DNA of 64,000 bases, from positions 21,289,837 through 21,353,836 of the forward strand of contig CM045556.1 in assembly GCA_024721245.1 (NCBI GenBank), read 5' to 3'. Made by a program: the position numbers and the translations under genes. Of the stretch, positions 1 to 11,218 are shown in pieces (position 1 is the stretch's first letter; each line of letters starts with the position of its first letter). This stretch comes from Mitragyna speciosa (lineage: Eukaryota; Streptophyta; Magnoliopsida; Gentianales; Rubiaceae). Below the pieces are notes generated by a model, which saw nothing but the letters and a program-made list of their open reading frames with translations, searched no databases and was not told the DNA's origin.

Positions 1-1425
1 AAGAGGACAGATCGCTATTGAGTATAGGGAACTAGGTTCGATCCCACAAGGAAAGGTGAAGAAGTACTAGACCCTTATAAATTTCCTATTATCTAGACAA
101 CCAATTACCACGATTAAAACTAAAACTACCTTTGTTAACACTAGACCCTAAAGAAGCAAAAATAGAAATTCAGAGGACACTGATGATCGGAGTATCTAGG
201 ACTTAGAATCCCTTATGATCTAAGAGAAAGGAGCAATTGCTTCAACTATACAATCTCATTACCTCACCTAGAGCCCAATTCTAAATGTACCTAGCTTTCA
301 CTCTCGTGACAAACTAGCGATTACCTCCCTACTAGATCCCTCCTACTTTCGTGGCAGAGATTATAGTGTAGGTTAATTTAGCCTTATGAATTGATCAAGA
401 CTCACCTAGGAGTACCACTACTCTCGTGTGAAATACTACCTAGACTTCAATTGTTCTTTGTCCACTACCACTACCAACTCTCGTTGAATAATAGTAATTG
501 AGAAATTATAATTAGGTGATCAAGCAATTACAATTCAATAAACCAGAACAATGAATAAATAAAGTAATTCAATAGCATAATATCACCAATTACTCCATAT
601 CCCTTACAATCACAAGTTCATCTAAACTCTAGATATGCAAATTAAGTACTCATATTTAAAGCAATAAAAGTAATTCCTTTGCAATCAATTGACATAAGTA
701 TCAAAGACAAGAAATGTAAACAGAAAACTTATTGTTTTTATTGCTCATAAAAACCACAAGTTGCTGCCATTCTCCCCTTTTGAGTAGTACAAGTGATCTC
801 CTTCAAGAGTTGTCTCTCCACACTCATCTATCTTATGCTTCCTTTCTAGATCTATGGAACTAGGGTTTTAAATCCTTGTTCCTCTATTTTTTCCTACCCT
901 AAACACTCTCTAAAGAAGACTAAAAACGTTCCCCTATTGAGTACAAGTCTCCTCTCTTTGTATCTTCCGAAATGCCTCAAAAGTGTGCATCAGCGACCCG
1001 AATCCTGGGACTGTACCCGCAGAGAGGCTACAGTCGCGGATTCGCCAAACTGACTGTCTGATCGTACCTGCGGCACGTACCCGCGGCGGTACAGGGCGGG
1101 TACGATCAAAAGTTTCAACTTCTAATCTTCCATCTTGCTTCTCACTTCACTCTTGCACCAACTCTTTGGCCTTCATCTCTAAACAATTTCTTCACTTCTA
1201 ATCATCCATTTGAGCACTTTGGTTCCTTCTAAAACTCCATGTATGGATTCTTCAACAACCACCTGCAAGATCACATCAATAACATATATGAGTAGCTTTT
1301 ATTCTAAAATAACTTGACCACTCAAAAGTAAGAGAAATTGCATCACAAATAAATAAAAACTAATAAAAAACACTAAAAACCTCTATTAAAATCCACTTAA
1401 GACTACTTCACTTTGGCAGTTATCA
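1..1425 (-). repeat. 3' LTR of the Athila-like element (truncated by window edge)
   Basis: This copy matches 8117-9527 along its whole length with small indels. About 85 bases of the LTR lie left of the window. On the minus strand it starts TGATAACTGCC at 1425, directly after the polypurine tract. The part at about 1000-1110 holds a GC-rich block built from GTACCCGC/GCGGGTAC words that also occurs as a tandem array inside the element at 4705-5020. Confidence 0.92.
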
Positions 1426-1442
1426 AATTCTCCCTACACTTA
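1426..1442 (-). promoter_or_regulatory. Polypurine tract of the Athila-like element
   Basis: On the minus strand the sequence AAGTGTAGGGAGAATT immediately precedes the LTR start TGATAACTGCC, the expected place for plus-strand DNA priming. A near copy (AAGTGTAGGGGGAG on the minus strand) lies about 0.9 kb further inside at about 2307-2325, with similar flanking sequence (the words CCTCAAG and CAATA(A/T)AAG follow on the plus strand). Confidence 0.7.
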
Positions 1443-1772
1443 AGTCATTGCTTGTCCTCAAGCAATAAGCTTTTAAAACTAGGGACTTATGTGTGAAAAC
1501 ACGACTAACCACTTTGATACCCAACATACTCTAATTATAACCTCGATTGATCAATCCTAGATACTCATGACATCAAGTAAAGAAAGAGCAATTATTCACA
1601 AGTCATATTCCTTTTTAATTTCATCAATCATCTCTACTTGAGTCCATAAAGCAGTAAAGCAACAAGATCAAAGGTGCTTTCATCTATTCATCGCTTTCAA
1701 CTGTAAGAGCTTAGAATTTTATTCACTCATGGCTACGCAGAAGATTAGGCCTTTCTCCCAATCGGATGAGAC

Positions 1773-1910
1773 AACCTTTTTACGCGAGTGTTCACATTTG
1801 TAAATGCAAACCCCCGGTTACTCAATCTCTCATCCTCTTGGGTTGCTATGCGTACTCATAACTTTGACACCTTTTTACGTGAGTGTTCACATTTGTAAAT
1901 GCAAACCCCG
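1773..1910. repeat. Direct repeat, period about 95 bp
   Basis: A ~40-bp block starting ACCTTTTTACG(C/T)GAGTG occurs at 1774 and again at 1869, followed in both by TTCACATTTGTAAATGCAAA. It lies between the two polypurine-like tracts of the Athila-like element. No coding frame is associated with it. Confidence 0.7.
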
Positions 1911-2639
1911 ATTACTCAGTACCAAAATTAGTGGAGTAATCCCTAAGTCTTCACATTCTATTATTACTTTTACCCTTCTTTCCTTTTTCTTTTTCTTTTT
2001 CTTTTCTTCTTCTTCTTTTTTTTTTTTTTGTAAACAGAAAACTTATCCCACACTCGTATGTCTACTTACCATAAATAGACTATTCACCAATCAAAATGTG
2101 CTAACTTCACTCATCGACTCTCGCAGAGATGACAATTACAGTCCTTTCATTATACTTCCTCAACATTAGACATACTTACTCTACTCCACTCAACATCACT
2201 TCCTCTAGAGTCAATCATCAGACTTATAATCGAATGTATTCGGTATCTCAAAAAAAAAAAATTTTAACAGACCACAACGAACAACAACCGATATCCAACC
2301 CCATTCAAGCTCCCCCTACACTTAAGTTGCACATTAGTCCTCAAGGTGTGCAATATAAGAATGAAAAGAAGATAGTATAAAAATTTCGAAATAATACTTC
2401 CTCTATCAAAACCGTAGAAGTTCATGCACTGTGGATGTAGGGACTTCATCCAAACCTTAGACACGATACAGCGCTTCATAAAAAACAAATACTACATTTC
2501 CAAAGGGTTAGTCCACACCAATGTAAAAAGAACGAAGCATAAGCAGATAGATAACGAGGTCAAATATCCCAAATGAAACAAAACAAAGTAAAGACCACCT
2601 AAAAAAAAGAACATAAAAAAAACTAAATAAGCAGGTCAT

Positions 2640-3471
2640 AAGAGAAATGAGATAAGCTCTAAGCTCTTGGTCGATATGGCCTCCAAGAGGCTAGCTCGTT
2701 CTCCATAGATGTCATTCTTGCTTCCATGGCCTCCATCCTTCCTTCCATCCTGTCCATGGATGCTCTGGTGCCGCGGACTTCATCTAAGATTGAAGTTCAA
2801 CATTTCCCGTATCCCCGAGGAACCTTCCTCTTGATCCAGTTGGGTCATCTCGTCCTCTTCATTCTCTTCCATTTGATCTCCACCTTTCCTGCAGTATGGC
2901 TCTAATGGCATAAGCTTTTACCTTTATATTGCGGAAGTGCCTGAATATTCACTGTGTTTGTGGCATCTGTTGATTGCTTCCACTGACCCTATAAATTGAC
3001 ACCATACCGAGCAAAAACCAGCGAAAGGAGACGTGAAAAATCGAAACCAATGTCCTCCTCCATCACACGTGCAGCGGTTCCTCATGTAGCTTATGATGAT
3101 ACTAGCTAATGGACTAGGTCCCAATATCTCCGTTTGCACATACTCATTGACCATCTCATCTAAAAAATACATGTCACTTGCGCGACATTCATTCTTTGAA
3201 CTGCGTTTTGGATGGACATTATGACATATCACGAACAAGCAACATGATATGGAGGAAGAAACTTATTGGCCCTATAAACTGGCCTTTGATCTCGTCGTGT
3301 ATACTCAACTTCCACATTGAACCTTGTAGCGCATTTCTGTTGTGTCCACGGTCCTGGCCATTGAAACCGACGTGTTAATGTGACCTCTTCACCTTCATCC
3401 CTACAACCCAATAATTCAGCCAATCTCGGGCGGGTTAGTTGAATTGGACGCCCCCGAACTGTAGATGTCAA
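2640..3471 (-). pseudogene. Extra (env-position) reading frame downstream of pol, degenerate
   Basis: Two minus-strand frames are joined by a frameshift near 3238. The first (3471-3229) reads RGRPIQLTRPRLAELLGCRD and ends with NKFLPPYHVACS; the second (about 3238-2924) continues FVICHNVHP and EMVNEYVQTEILGPSPLASI. This pattern resembles the 'putative plant transposon protein' domain found downstream of pol in Athila-type elements. The remainder to about 2640 is acidic and glutamate-rich in one frame. Its function in these elements is unknown; an envelope role is only suggested in the literature by position. The copy cannot be translated as one protein. The family assignment is my recollection of the motif pattern and not a search result. 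Confidence 0.45.
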
Positions 3472-4704
3472 TGCATAATTGCTATGGTCCTCTTTATCCT
3501 CTTATGTTTGCATAAAACTCACATATCAACTCAGGATAATATTAATTAGCGAAACTGAGAATTGGAGCCTATCCTAAACGTGTGAACATTTCTGTTATAT
3601 GCAAATGCGTATCTACATTCGGAGCAATGTCTTTCTCAATGATAAATTCATTATGCTTCTTGGAATCATACCATTGCTGATTCTCAAAAGATGTGAAGCG
3701 GTCTTTATCCCACTAACGTTGTGGAGGTTGGCGACTCAAAGATCCACCACTACTACCCCTTTTGGTGGAGTAACTCGTTTGCTGGGCTGACCAGTTATTT
3801 TTGTCCTAGGCATGATATCTAAACATCAAGCATAACAAAATTAGCACAAATCCAGCACATTTAGATGCAGATATTTAGCACAAGAAAATTAGCACAACAT
3901 CCATGTCTCGAACTAACACCCATTCCATACTAAAGATTTCACTTTTCATAATTAGATGCACGTGAATATAAATAGCATGAAAGGTAGATAATTAATCACC
4001 AAGAATCAAAACAGATTATTAATCCTCCAAAATCCATTCCTGATGAACTCTCACTATAAAGCTTGTACAGATTAACATTGCCTTCCATTATCCATCATCA
4101 AAAGAACACCATAACCTCTAAAGAGTATCTCAATAGCATTAATTCTCGTGATTTTTCACAATCTCAATGTGCACAAAAAAGTTTAATTGGCATAAAAAAT
4201 CTTTCAACATTATTAGACAAATGCCAATCAAGAATACAATTCCATGGTGTATTATTAATGCATCTAACAAATAAATCCATAAAATTCAAAACTCACGACA
4301 TATAGAGTGTAAAACTAATCAATGGATATCAAGATGTCCAACAAAATCATCAAAAAAAAACAAGGGCTGCAAATCCTTATTAACACCCATAATAATTCAA
4401 AAATTAGGGAGTAAATACGAAAAACTTACCTTAAAAGAAGAATTAACTGCAAAGGATGTCAGATTAGTTCACAAATTTAAGTAGCAAAACTCCCTCAAGA
4501 ATGCTCACAAGTCACAATCCCCAATTTAGATGAATAGCAAAACTAAATCTAAAAAAAGGAATCCTTTACCAAACATCCAAGGGATGTTGTAGGATAAGTG
4601 TTAAAGTGAAAAATTAAAGGTAAAAGTGAGGTGATTTATGTGTGAACTTGGAATTGCAAGGAAGAAGATGAAAAGAATGAGAGAAATCAAACAAAAAGTG
4701 GGTT

Positions 4705-5020
4705 ATAAACCTATTCGGAGCGTACTTGCAGCACGTACCTGCTATGCGGGTACGGGCGCGGGTTCGGCTCCTAGAACAGTTTTGCTTGGGTAAGCGTCTG
4801 ATGGTATTCGCGGCACGTACTCGCGGCATGGGTGAGGGCGCTGGTTCATCTTCTTGAATGAATTCGCCTGGGTAAGCCTCTAATGGTACCCGCAGCACAT
4901 ACCTGAGGCGCGGGTACAGGAGCGGGTACGATCAGAACACTTCTGTTAACCTTCTGATGGAATTCGCGACCCTACTTGCGGCTCAGGTACGGGTGCGAGT
5001 ACGATCAGAAAGTGTTAATT
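4705..5020. repeat. Four degenerate ~78-bp tandem repeats, GC-rich
   Basis: Four consecutive units share the order: (C)TATTCG/TCTGATGG, a TACCCGC-like word, GCACGTAC, then GCGGGTAC(A/G)GG and GATCAGAA. Unit starts are near 4709, 4789, 4867 and 4943. Each unit can fold because GTACCYGC is followed by GCGGGTAC. The block stands out from the AT-rich surroundings. One to two copies of the same unit occur in each LTR (about 1000-1110 and 9100-9215), so LTR and internal region share a repeat. Confidence 0.75.
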
Positions 5021-5389
5021 TTGATTCTGAACCCCCTCAAACTTCTTTTTTGGCACACACTATCACATTGACACACTTTCACTCTAAATGAAACACAAAA
5101 TAACGGAATTTAATCATTAAAAAGATTAAACACCATTAACTGACAGTAATTTTTCATACTTATGCGTAATTGACATCTACTCTTACTCGCATGGATGTCA
5201 ATCTCATCATTGCTTTCAGAACCTGTAACACCACAAATATAACCAAAGAATAAGTAAAAGACAACATCAAAGAGACATATAATTAAACTTAAACCTAACA
5301 GATTGACTTAAAATTCAAAACCAATTGTTGGGTTGCCTCCCAACCAGTGCTTTAGTTAAAGTCTAAAGCTAGACTTCTCTATTCCACTC

Positions 5390-6438
5390 TTAATGACACA
5401 CAAGTTCACCTAAGAAGAATACTTCTCCTGTAGGTATTAATTCTCCTGCTAGATATACTTTGAGACGCTGCCCATTTACCTTAAAATTATTTCTCTTGTC
5501 AGATTGAATCTCGATTACGCCATATGGGAACACTTGATTTACAACATAGGGCCCAAACCAACGCGACTTCAGCTTTCCTGGAAAAAGTTTGAGGCGTGAG
5601 TTAAAAAATAACACCTTATCACCAACTTCAAACTTTTTGTAGGAGATATGCTTGTCATGCCAAACTTTAAACCTGTCGTTATAAATTCTTGTGCTCTCAT
5701 ATGCGTTTAATCTCATCTCTTCTAACTCACTTAATTGCAATCGCCTTAAGTTGCCTGCTAAAGTTAGATCAAAATTGATTGACTTAATAGCCCAATATGC
5801 TTTATGTTCTATCTCTATGGTACTTGTTGTGAATAAAAATGGTCTGCCTAAAATAATAGGCATTTAGATATCCTCCTCCATATTTAAAACCACAAAATCA
5901 ATAGGTATTATGAACTTAGCCACTTGGACCAACACATTCTCTAGTACCCCCTATGGGTGACGAATTGACCTATCAACTAGTTGAAGGGTCATGTTGGTAC
6001 TCTTCAACTCAGTAAGCTCGAGTTCTTTCGCAATAGTTAAAGGAATCAATGACACACTTGCACCAAGGTCACATAAAGCTTTAGTAATTTCTAACTCTCC
6101 TATAGTGCATGGGATAGAAAAGCTACCCAGATCTTTTAACTTGGGAGAAAGTTTATTTTGGATACGAGCACTACGCTCCTCAGTAAGAGCAATAATCTCA
6201 TTATCCACTAACTTTCTTTTGCGAGACATAAATTCTTTAAGAACTTTGCATAAGAGGGAATTTGCATGATAGCATCCACAAATGGAATATTAATGTGCAG
6301 ACTCTTAAAAATATTCATAAAATTTTCAAAATTTGCATTATTTTTTTCTTTTTGTAGCCTTTGTAGAAAGGGTATAGGAGGTGTCTTGATATTGACAAAT
6401 GGTTTACTAACTTCCACCTCTACTCGTTCCTCTCTCAT
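5390..6438 (-). pseudogene. pol remnant: aspartic protease joined to integrase C-terminus
   Basis: Read on the minus strand, 6438-6208 gives a pre-protease segment (PPIPFLQRLQKEK, then HINIPFVDAI); a frameshift near 6230 leads into 6229-5951 with the retropepsin core CDLGASVSLIPLTIAKEL. In-frame stops follow at about 5951 and 5864. The next open frame (5863-5390) starts MPIILGRPFL, the usual end of the protease domain, and then passes directly at about 5805-5815 into EHKAYWAIKSINFDL and KWHDKHI-like/RWFGPYVV, the integrase C-terminal part. Reverse transcriptase, RNase H and the integrase catalytic core, normally several kilobases, are absent. The junction keeps the reading frame. The element cannot copy or integrate itself. 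Confidence 0.88.
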
Positions 6439-6800
6439 ATCATCCCCTACTTTCTCTAAATTTTCATTTTGATTACTTACCTTAACATCATCTTTTTTTT
6501 CTCTCAGGATCCTCTAATTCCTTCCTACTACGAAAAGTAATAGCTTTTATATGCTACGGGGATTGACCTCAGGTTGACTAGGCAATTCACCCTTGTTCCT
6601 AGTCCTAATGGCTTCAACAAGCTGCCCAATTTGGTTATCAATGTTTCTCTGCATATTAGCCATTTTGCTATCCATGTCTTGAGACAGCTTTTCAAAAGCT
6701 ATCTCCTAATCTGGCTTCTGTGCAAGTTGGGCAGGTTTAGGCAGAAAACCTGGTTGATTAACTAGTCTTTGCTGTGCACCCCTCTCTTTCTATCCAAAAT

Positions 6801-7886
6801 TTAGATGGTTCCTCCAACCAGGATTGTAAGTATTGGAGTAAGTGTTGTTTTGAGGTCAAAATTGGCATATTGCACTTGTTCATTAGAAGCACAATTAGTA
6901 GTTTTATGCTGACCACCACACATAGCGCAACATGTCATGACAGGTTGTACACTAAGGCTACTTCCATTTTTCAAAAGACTAAGCACATCTTGCATCTGGA
7001 CAGATAATGCATTTAGGGTATTATGGTCAGATATAGACATGGTTGTTCCCCTTCTTTGACCACCCCTAATGTTGGCCCATTGGTAGTTATTGGTTGTCAT
7101 TTTCTCTATCAGATTTTGGGCTTCCTCTGCAGACTTAACCATTAAAACCCCTCCCGCTACAGCATCTACGTTCTGTTTGGTAGAATATGCTAAACCATTG
7201 TAAAATATTTGTACAATGAGCCACTCTGGTAGTCCATGATGAGGACATTTTCTAAGTAACTCGTACCTCTCCCACATCTCATACAATGACTCTCCCTCTG
7301 ACTGCCTAAAATTAGTTATGTCCATCTTAAGCATGGCAGTCTTAGCAGGTGAGAAGTATTTATTTAGAAATGCTTTAGATAACTCAGCCTAAGTGGTGAA
7401 AGAGTTAGGTGCAAACGAATGCAGCCAAAGTTTAGCTTGCCCTCTCAAAGAGAAAGGAAACAAACGTAGCTTTATAGCATCCTCTGTGACTCCATTTACT
7501 TTTAGGGTGTCACAGATTTCAGAAAAATTAGCTAAGTGAGCATTTGGGTCCTCCATGACCGTTCTTCCAAACTGCTCCTGTTGGACCATCTGAATCAAGG
7601 CTAGCTTGATTTCAAAATTATTGGCATTAACTGCTGGTCTTGCAATGTTTGATTGGGTACCAGTCCCATCAGGCAAAGCAAAATCCCTCAATACTCTCTG
7701 CTCAGTTATTTGCACTTGTGGATTATTAAATTCGAAGTTTTCTACTTCGGATTCTAACTCAAGTCCTATACTCTTATCTTCCTCCACTTCTTCCACTACT
7801 GGGTTAATTCGTTTCTTTCTAAACTTTCTAACAGTACGCTCTATCTCAGGGTCAAGAGGAAGCACTGGTTTTAAAGCTCTATGCAC
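6801..7886 (-). pseudogene. gag, Retrotrans_gag type, with one in-frame stop
   Basis: The minus-strand frame from 7886 to 6801 is continuous except for a TAG at 7389-7391. Before it comes GQAKLWLHSF, after it KYFSPAKTA, then ESLYEMWERYELLRKCPHHG, the classic capsid region of Athila/Tat gag. Near the C-terminus a zinc knuckle CAMCGGQHKTTNC (C-x2-C-x3-H-x4-C) is visible. The stop sits where this family has tryptophan, so TGG to TAG is the simplest change. Gag would form the particle and bind RNA. The N-terminal ~100 residues are acidic and diverged. Start at 7886 is a guess; the frame may begin slightly upstream. Confidence 0.87.
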
Positions 7887-8007
7887 AAACTACTCTACTC
7901 ACTGACAATTTACTCCTAAAGTAAATAAAATAAAATCTAAACAAAAAGGAAAAAGTACAGCCTAGATTAATAGAGTACTTACTAGACCTAATATTCTAAT
8001 CACCGCT

Positions 8008-8025
8008 TCCCCGACAATGGCGCCA
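8008..8025 (-). promoter_or_regulatory. Primer-binding site, tRNA-Asp type
   Basis: The minus strand reads TGGCGCCATTGTCGGGGA, starting 6 bases from the LTR edge. This matches the complement of the plant tRNA-Asp 3' end with two mismatches in 18 bases. It fixes element orientation as minus. Confidence 0.85.
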
Positions 8026-8031
8026 AAAACT

Positions 8032-9527
8032 TGGTAGGGTTTTGAATTAGGCTAAGAGAAGACTCTAGATGCGGTTGACCCATCAAATTAAAATTACTTA
8101 ATTCACCTATATCTGCAAGAGGACAGATCGCTATTGAATATAGGGAACTAGGTTCGATCCCACAAGGAAAGATGAAGAAGTACTAGACCCTTATAAATTC
8201 CCCTATTATCTAGACAACCAATTACCACGATTAAAACTAAAACTACTTTGTTAACACTCGACCCTAAAGAAGAAAAAATAGAAATTCAGAGGACACTAAT
8301 GACCGGAGTATCTAGGACTTAGAATCTCTTATGATCTAAGAGAAAGGAGCAATTGCTTCAACTATACAATCTCATTATCTCACCTAGAATCCAATTCCAA
8401 ATGTACTTAGCTTTCACTCTCGTGCCAAACAAGCGATCACCTCTCTACTAGATCCCTCCTACTTTCGTGGTAGAGATTATAGCGTAGGTTAATTAGCCTT
8501 ATGAATTGATTAAGACTCACTTAGGAGTACTACTACTCTCGTGTGAAATACTACATGGACTTCAATTGTTCTTTGTCCACTACCACTACCAATTCTCGTT
8601 GAATAATAGTAATTGAGAAATTATAATTAGTGATCAAGCAATTACAATTCAATTAACCAGAACAATGAATAAACAAAGTAATTTAAAAGCATAATGTCAC
8701 CAATTACTCCATATCCCTTATAATCACAAGTTCATCTAAACCCTAGATATGCAAATTAAGTACTCATATTTAAAGCAATAAAAGTAATTCCTTTGCAATC
8801 AATTGACATAAGTATCAAAGACAAGAAATGTAAACAAAAAACTTATTGTCTTTATTGTTCATAAAAACCACAAGTTGCTGCCATTCTCCCCTTTTGAGTA
8901 GTACAATTGATCTCCTTTAGAGTTGTCTCTCCACACTCATCTATCTTATGCTTCCTTTCTGGATCTATGGAACCGGGGTTTTAAACCTTGTTCCTCCGTT
9001 TTTTCCTATCCTAAACACTCTCTAAAGAAGACTAAAAATGTCCCCCTATTGAGTACAAGTCTCCTCTCTTTGTATCTCCCGAAATGCCTCAAAAGTGTGC
9101 ATCAGCGACCTGAATCTGCGACTGTACCTGTGGAGAGGCTACAACTGCGGATTCGCCAAACGGACTGTTTGATCGTACCCGTGGCGCAGGTATAGGTGCA
9201 GGTACGATCAGAAGCTTCAACTTCGAATCTTCCATCTTGCTTCTCACTTCATTCTTGCACCAACTCTTTGTCCTTCATCTCTGAACAATTTCTTCACTTC
9301 TAATCATCCATTTGAGCACTTTGGTTCCTTCTAAAATTTCATGTATGGATTCTTCAACAACCACCTGCAAAATCACAGCAATAATAGATATGACTAGCTT
9401 TTATTCTAAAATAACTTGACTACTCAAAAGTAAGAGAAATTGCATCACAAATATATAAAAACTAATAAAAAACACTAAAAACCTCTATTAAAATCCACTT
9501 AAGAATACTTCACTTTGGCAGTTATCA
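8032..9527 (-). repeat. 5' LTR of the Athila-like element
   Basis: A complete LTR of about 1496 bp, bounded by TGGTAGGGTTTTG at the left and GGCAGTTATCA at the right on the plus strand (TG...CA on the minus). It is the upstream LTR because the tRNA-Asp-type primer site abuts its left edge. A clear TATA box was not identified. Confidence 0.9.
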
Positions 9528-9532
9528 CTATA

Positions 9533-10388
9533 CAATCAAGAAGTTCAAGAAACAAAATTCTAGCAACTATTTGGTTCAAGAACTTTAATTTTTGACTCAA
9601 AAACTTCAAGAATGCAACCAAGACCTTCAAGAAACGTGCAAAGACCCTCAAGAAAGTCCAAGAATTTATTCAAGAACTTCAAGAAAGTCACAAACAAATC
9701 TAGACAGCTTTCAAGATTGCAAGTTAACACCAAATAAGTCCAAAATTGTTCAAGAAAACCCCTTGTAATGTCAAGAAACAATCCAAAAATAGTTGAATAA
9801 AATTAATTGCACGGCTCTTTCGCTTGTGCAGCCTCTTTTATTCCCCTTTTCTTTTTAATTTTTGTGGTGCTTTGGCTTTTTCTTTTACCCCTTTTTTTTT
9901 TGGCACGCCTCTTTATGGAATTTTTTTTTTCACATGCAAATCACAACAAAATACAACACAAACACCTTCAACCCCCAAGAAACTTCAATTCAAGGCTTGT
10001 TTGTCACAAGAATTAATTTTCTTGGAAAGTTTTTTTTAACACAAGAAATTCAAGAAAACACTAAAAACAATCAAGATTTCAAAAACACCACACAAAACTT
10101 AAAATTCTTGATTGGAGACAATCAAGAACGACTTTAAGACCCTAAAAGAATTCAAGAAAACACAAGAACAAGACAAGAAAATACAATAAACGAAACAAAT
10201 TAAGGATGGATAGAATGGGAAACAAAAACGTGACACACAAGAAACAAAAATAAGACACAAGTTATTTGCCGAGTCTCGAAGCACTTTAATAAACAACACA
10301 AAAATGAATTCAAGAAACAAAATAAGGGATATATCCAAAATTTTCTAAGGAAAATTTCGATTGAAAAATTTGAAATTATCGAGAAGAT
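9533..10388 (-). mobile_element. CAAGAA-rich leader of an older LTR element
   Basis: This stretch contains dozens of CAAGAA/TTCAAGAA words, densest at 9536-9770 and 10040-10330, and no convincing coding frame. It lies next to a primer-binding site and LTR at 10389-11218 and therefore looks like the untranslated leader of a minus-strand LTR element. The Athila-like element ends at 9527 within it, so the leader was probably cut by that insertion. A T-run at 9892-9935 interrupts the repeats. Confidence 0.45.
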
Positions 10389-11218
10389 GGCTGTGATACC
10401 AATTGATACGAACGGAATCGTGGAACCACGCCAAGACCCTTGAAGATTCCAAGCAAACGTCTCGAGTCTTCTCCAATGAAGATCACAAATTCCTAAGGAT
10501 CTAAACTAGACCAATGTGAGCTAATCAATATGTTAGTCTAAAGTTTTAAGAATTTGATCAAACACGAAAGAAATCACTCTAAGCAAGTATTCAAGTCACC
10601 ACAAGCTTAGGCTTGATAAGACTAAGAGTAGTTCTAATCCAAGAATCAAGAAAATACTCTTAAAAAGAGCAAACACTATTCATACAAATTTTGAGGAATA
10701 ACCTGATTTTTTTATTATGAAGGCCTATAAATAGGCTTACAAGAGAATTCTAGAACTTGAAATTTAAGACAATTACTAAAAACTAAATATTCAACTATTT
10801 GAAAAATTTAACTAAAACAACTTGTAAACTAATTAGGCAACTAACCAATAAGGAAACTAAGTTCTAGAATATTAAAATATGGTAAAAAAACCCACGAATT
10901 GGGCCTTCAAGCTGATCGGTCTTCCTTGATCCAATATTGCCTCAATTTGGCGGCCCATCTTCCAATTCTCCATACATTTGGCCAACTTCAAAGGATTCAC
11001 ACGTTTGGCCCATCTCCTCAACATGATCCTTGGCTCAAATTAATGTAACAAGTCTTGGTGATTGTGAAGAAGTAGCCTCCTTTTCAAGCACATTCAAAAT
11101 TAGTCCATGTAAAGCTTCCTTCATTTTCTTTGTTCTTGATCAAGTCATTGGTCCATCTAAACCTTGCAAAGGATCCTCTTTATAGCTCGAACCATTGGAT
11201 GCCCCTTGATTCCCATCA
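10389..11218 (-). repeat. Primer-binding site plus LTR of the older element
   Basis: On the minus strand TGGTATCACAGCC (10401-10389) resembles the initiator-tRNA-Met primer site TGGTATCAGAGC of plant LTR elements. Two bases away an LTR begins on the plus strand with TGATACGAACGG (10404). Within it the minus strand has GCCTATTTATAGGCC (about 10723-10737), a good TATA context. The far end is probably CCCATCA at 11218, giving TGAT...ATCA ends and a length near 815 bp. The partner LTR is not visible, so the outer boundary is uncertain. Confidence 0.5.

Larger units (their letters stand above)
1..9527 (-). mobile_element. Athila-like Ty3/gypsy LTR retrotransposon, internally deleted
   Basis: Two direct repeats (1-1425, cut by the window edge, and 8032-9527) flank a 6.6 kb internal region whose reading frames are all on the minus strand. 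In that orientation the order is LTR, tRNA-Asp-like primer site, gag, protease, a remnant of integrase, an extra downstream reading frame, polypurine tract, LTR. The LTRs run TGATAACTGCC...CCTACCA. The tRNA-Asp-like primer site, the aspartic protease with DLGAS, and an extra frame after pol together suggest the Athila lineage; this is inference. Over the first ~390 bases the LTRs differ at about 20 sites (roughly 5%), so the insertion is not recent. The possible right target duplication is CTATA (9528-9532); the left one lies outside the window. Confidence 0.85.

Noticed and set aside
5951..6229. DLGAS read as a mutated protease active site
   Set aside because: Athila-type proteases commonly have DLGAS in place of DSGAS, so it is not evidence of decay.
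10389..10403. Copia assignment of the element at 9533-11218
   Set aside because: An initiator-Met-type primer site occurs in both copia and gypsy elements; no pol domain is visible, so I left the lineage open.
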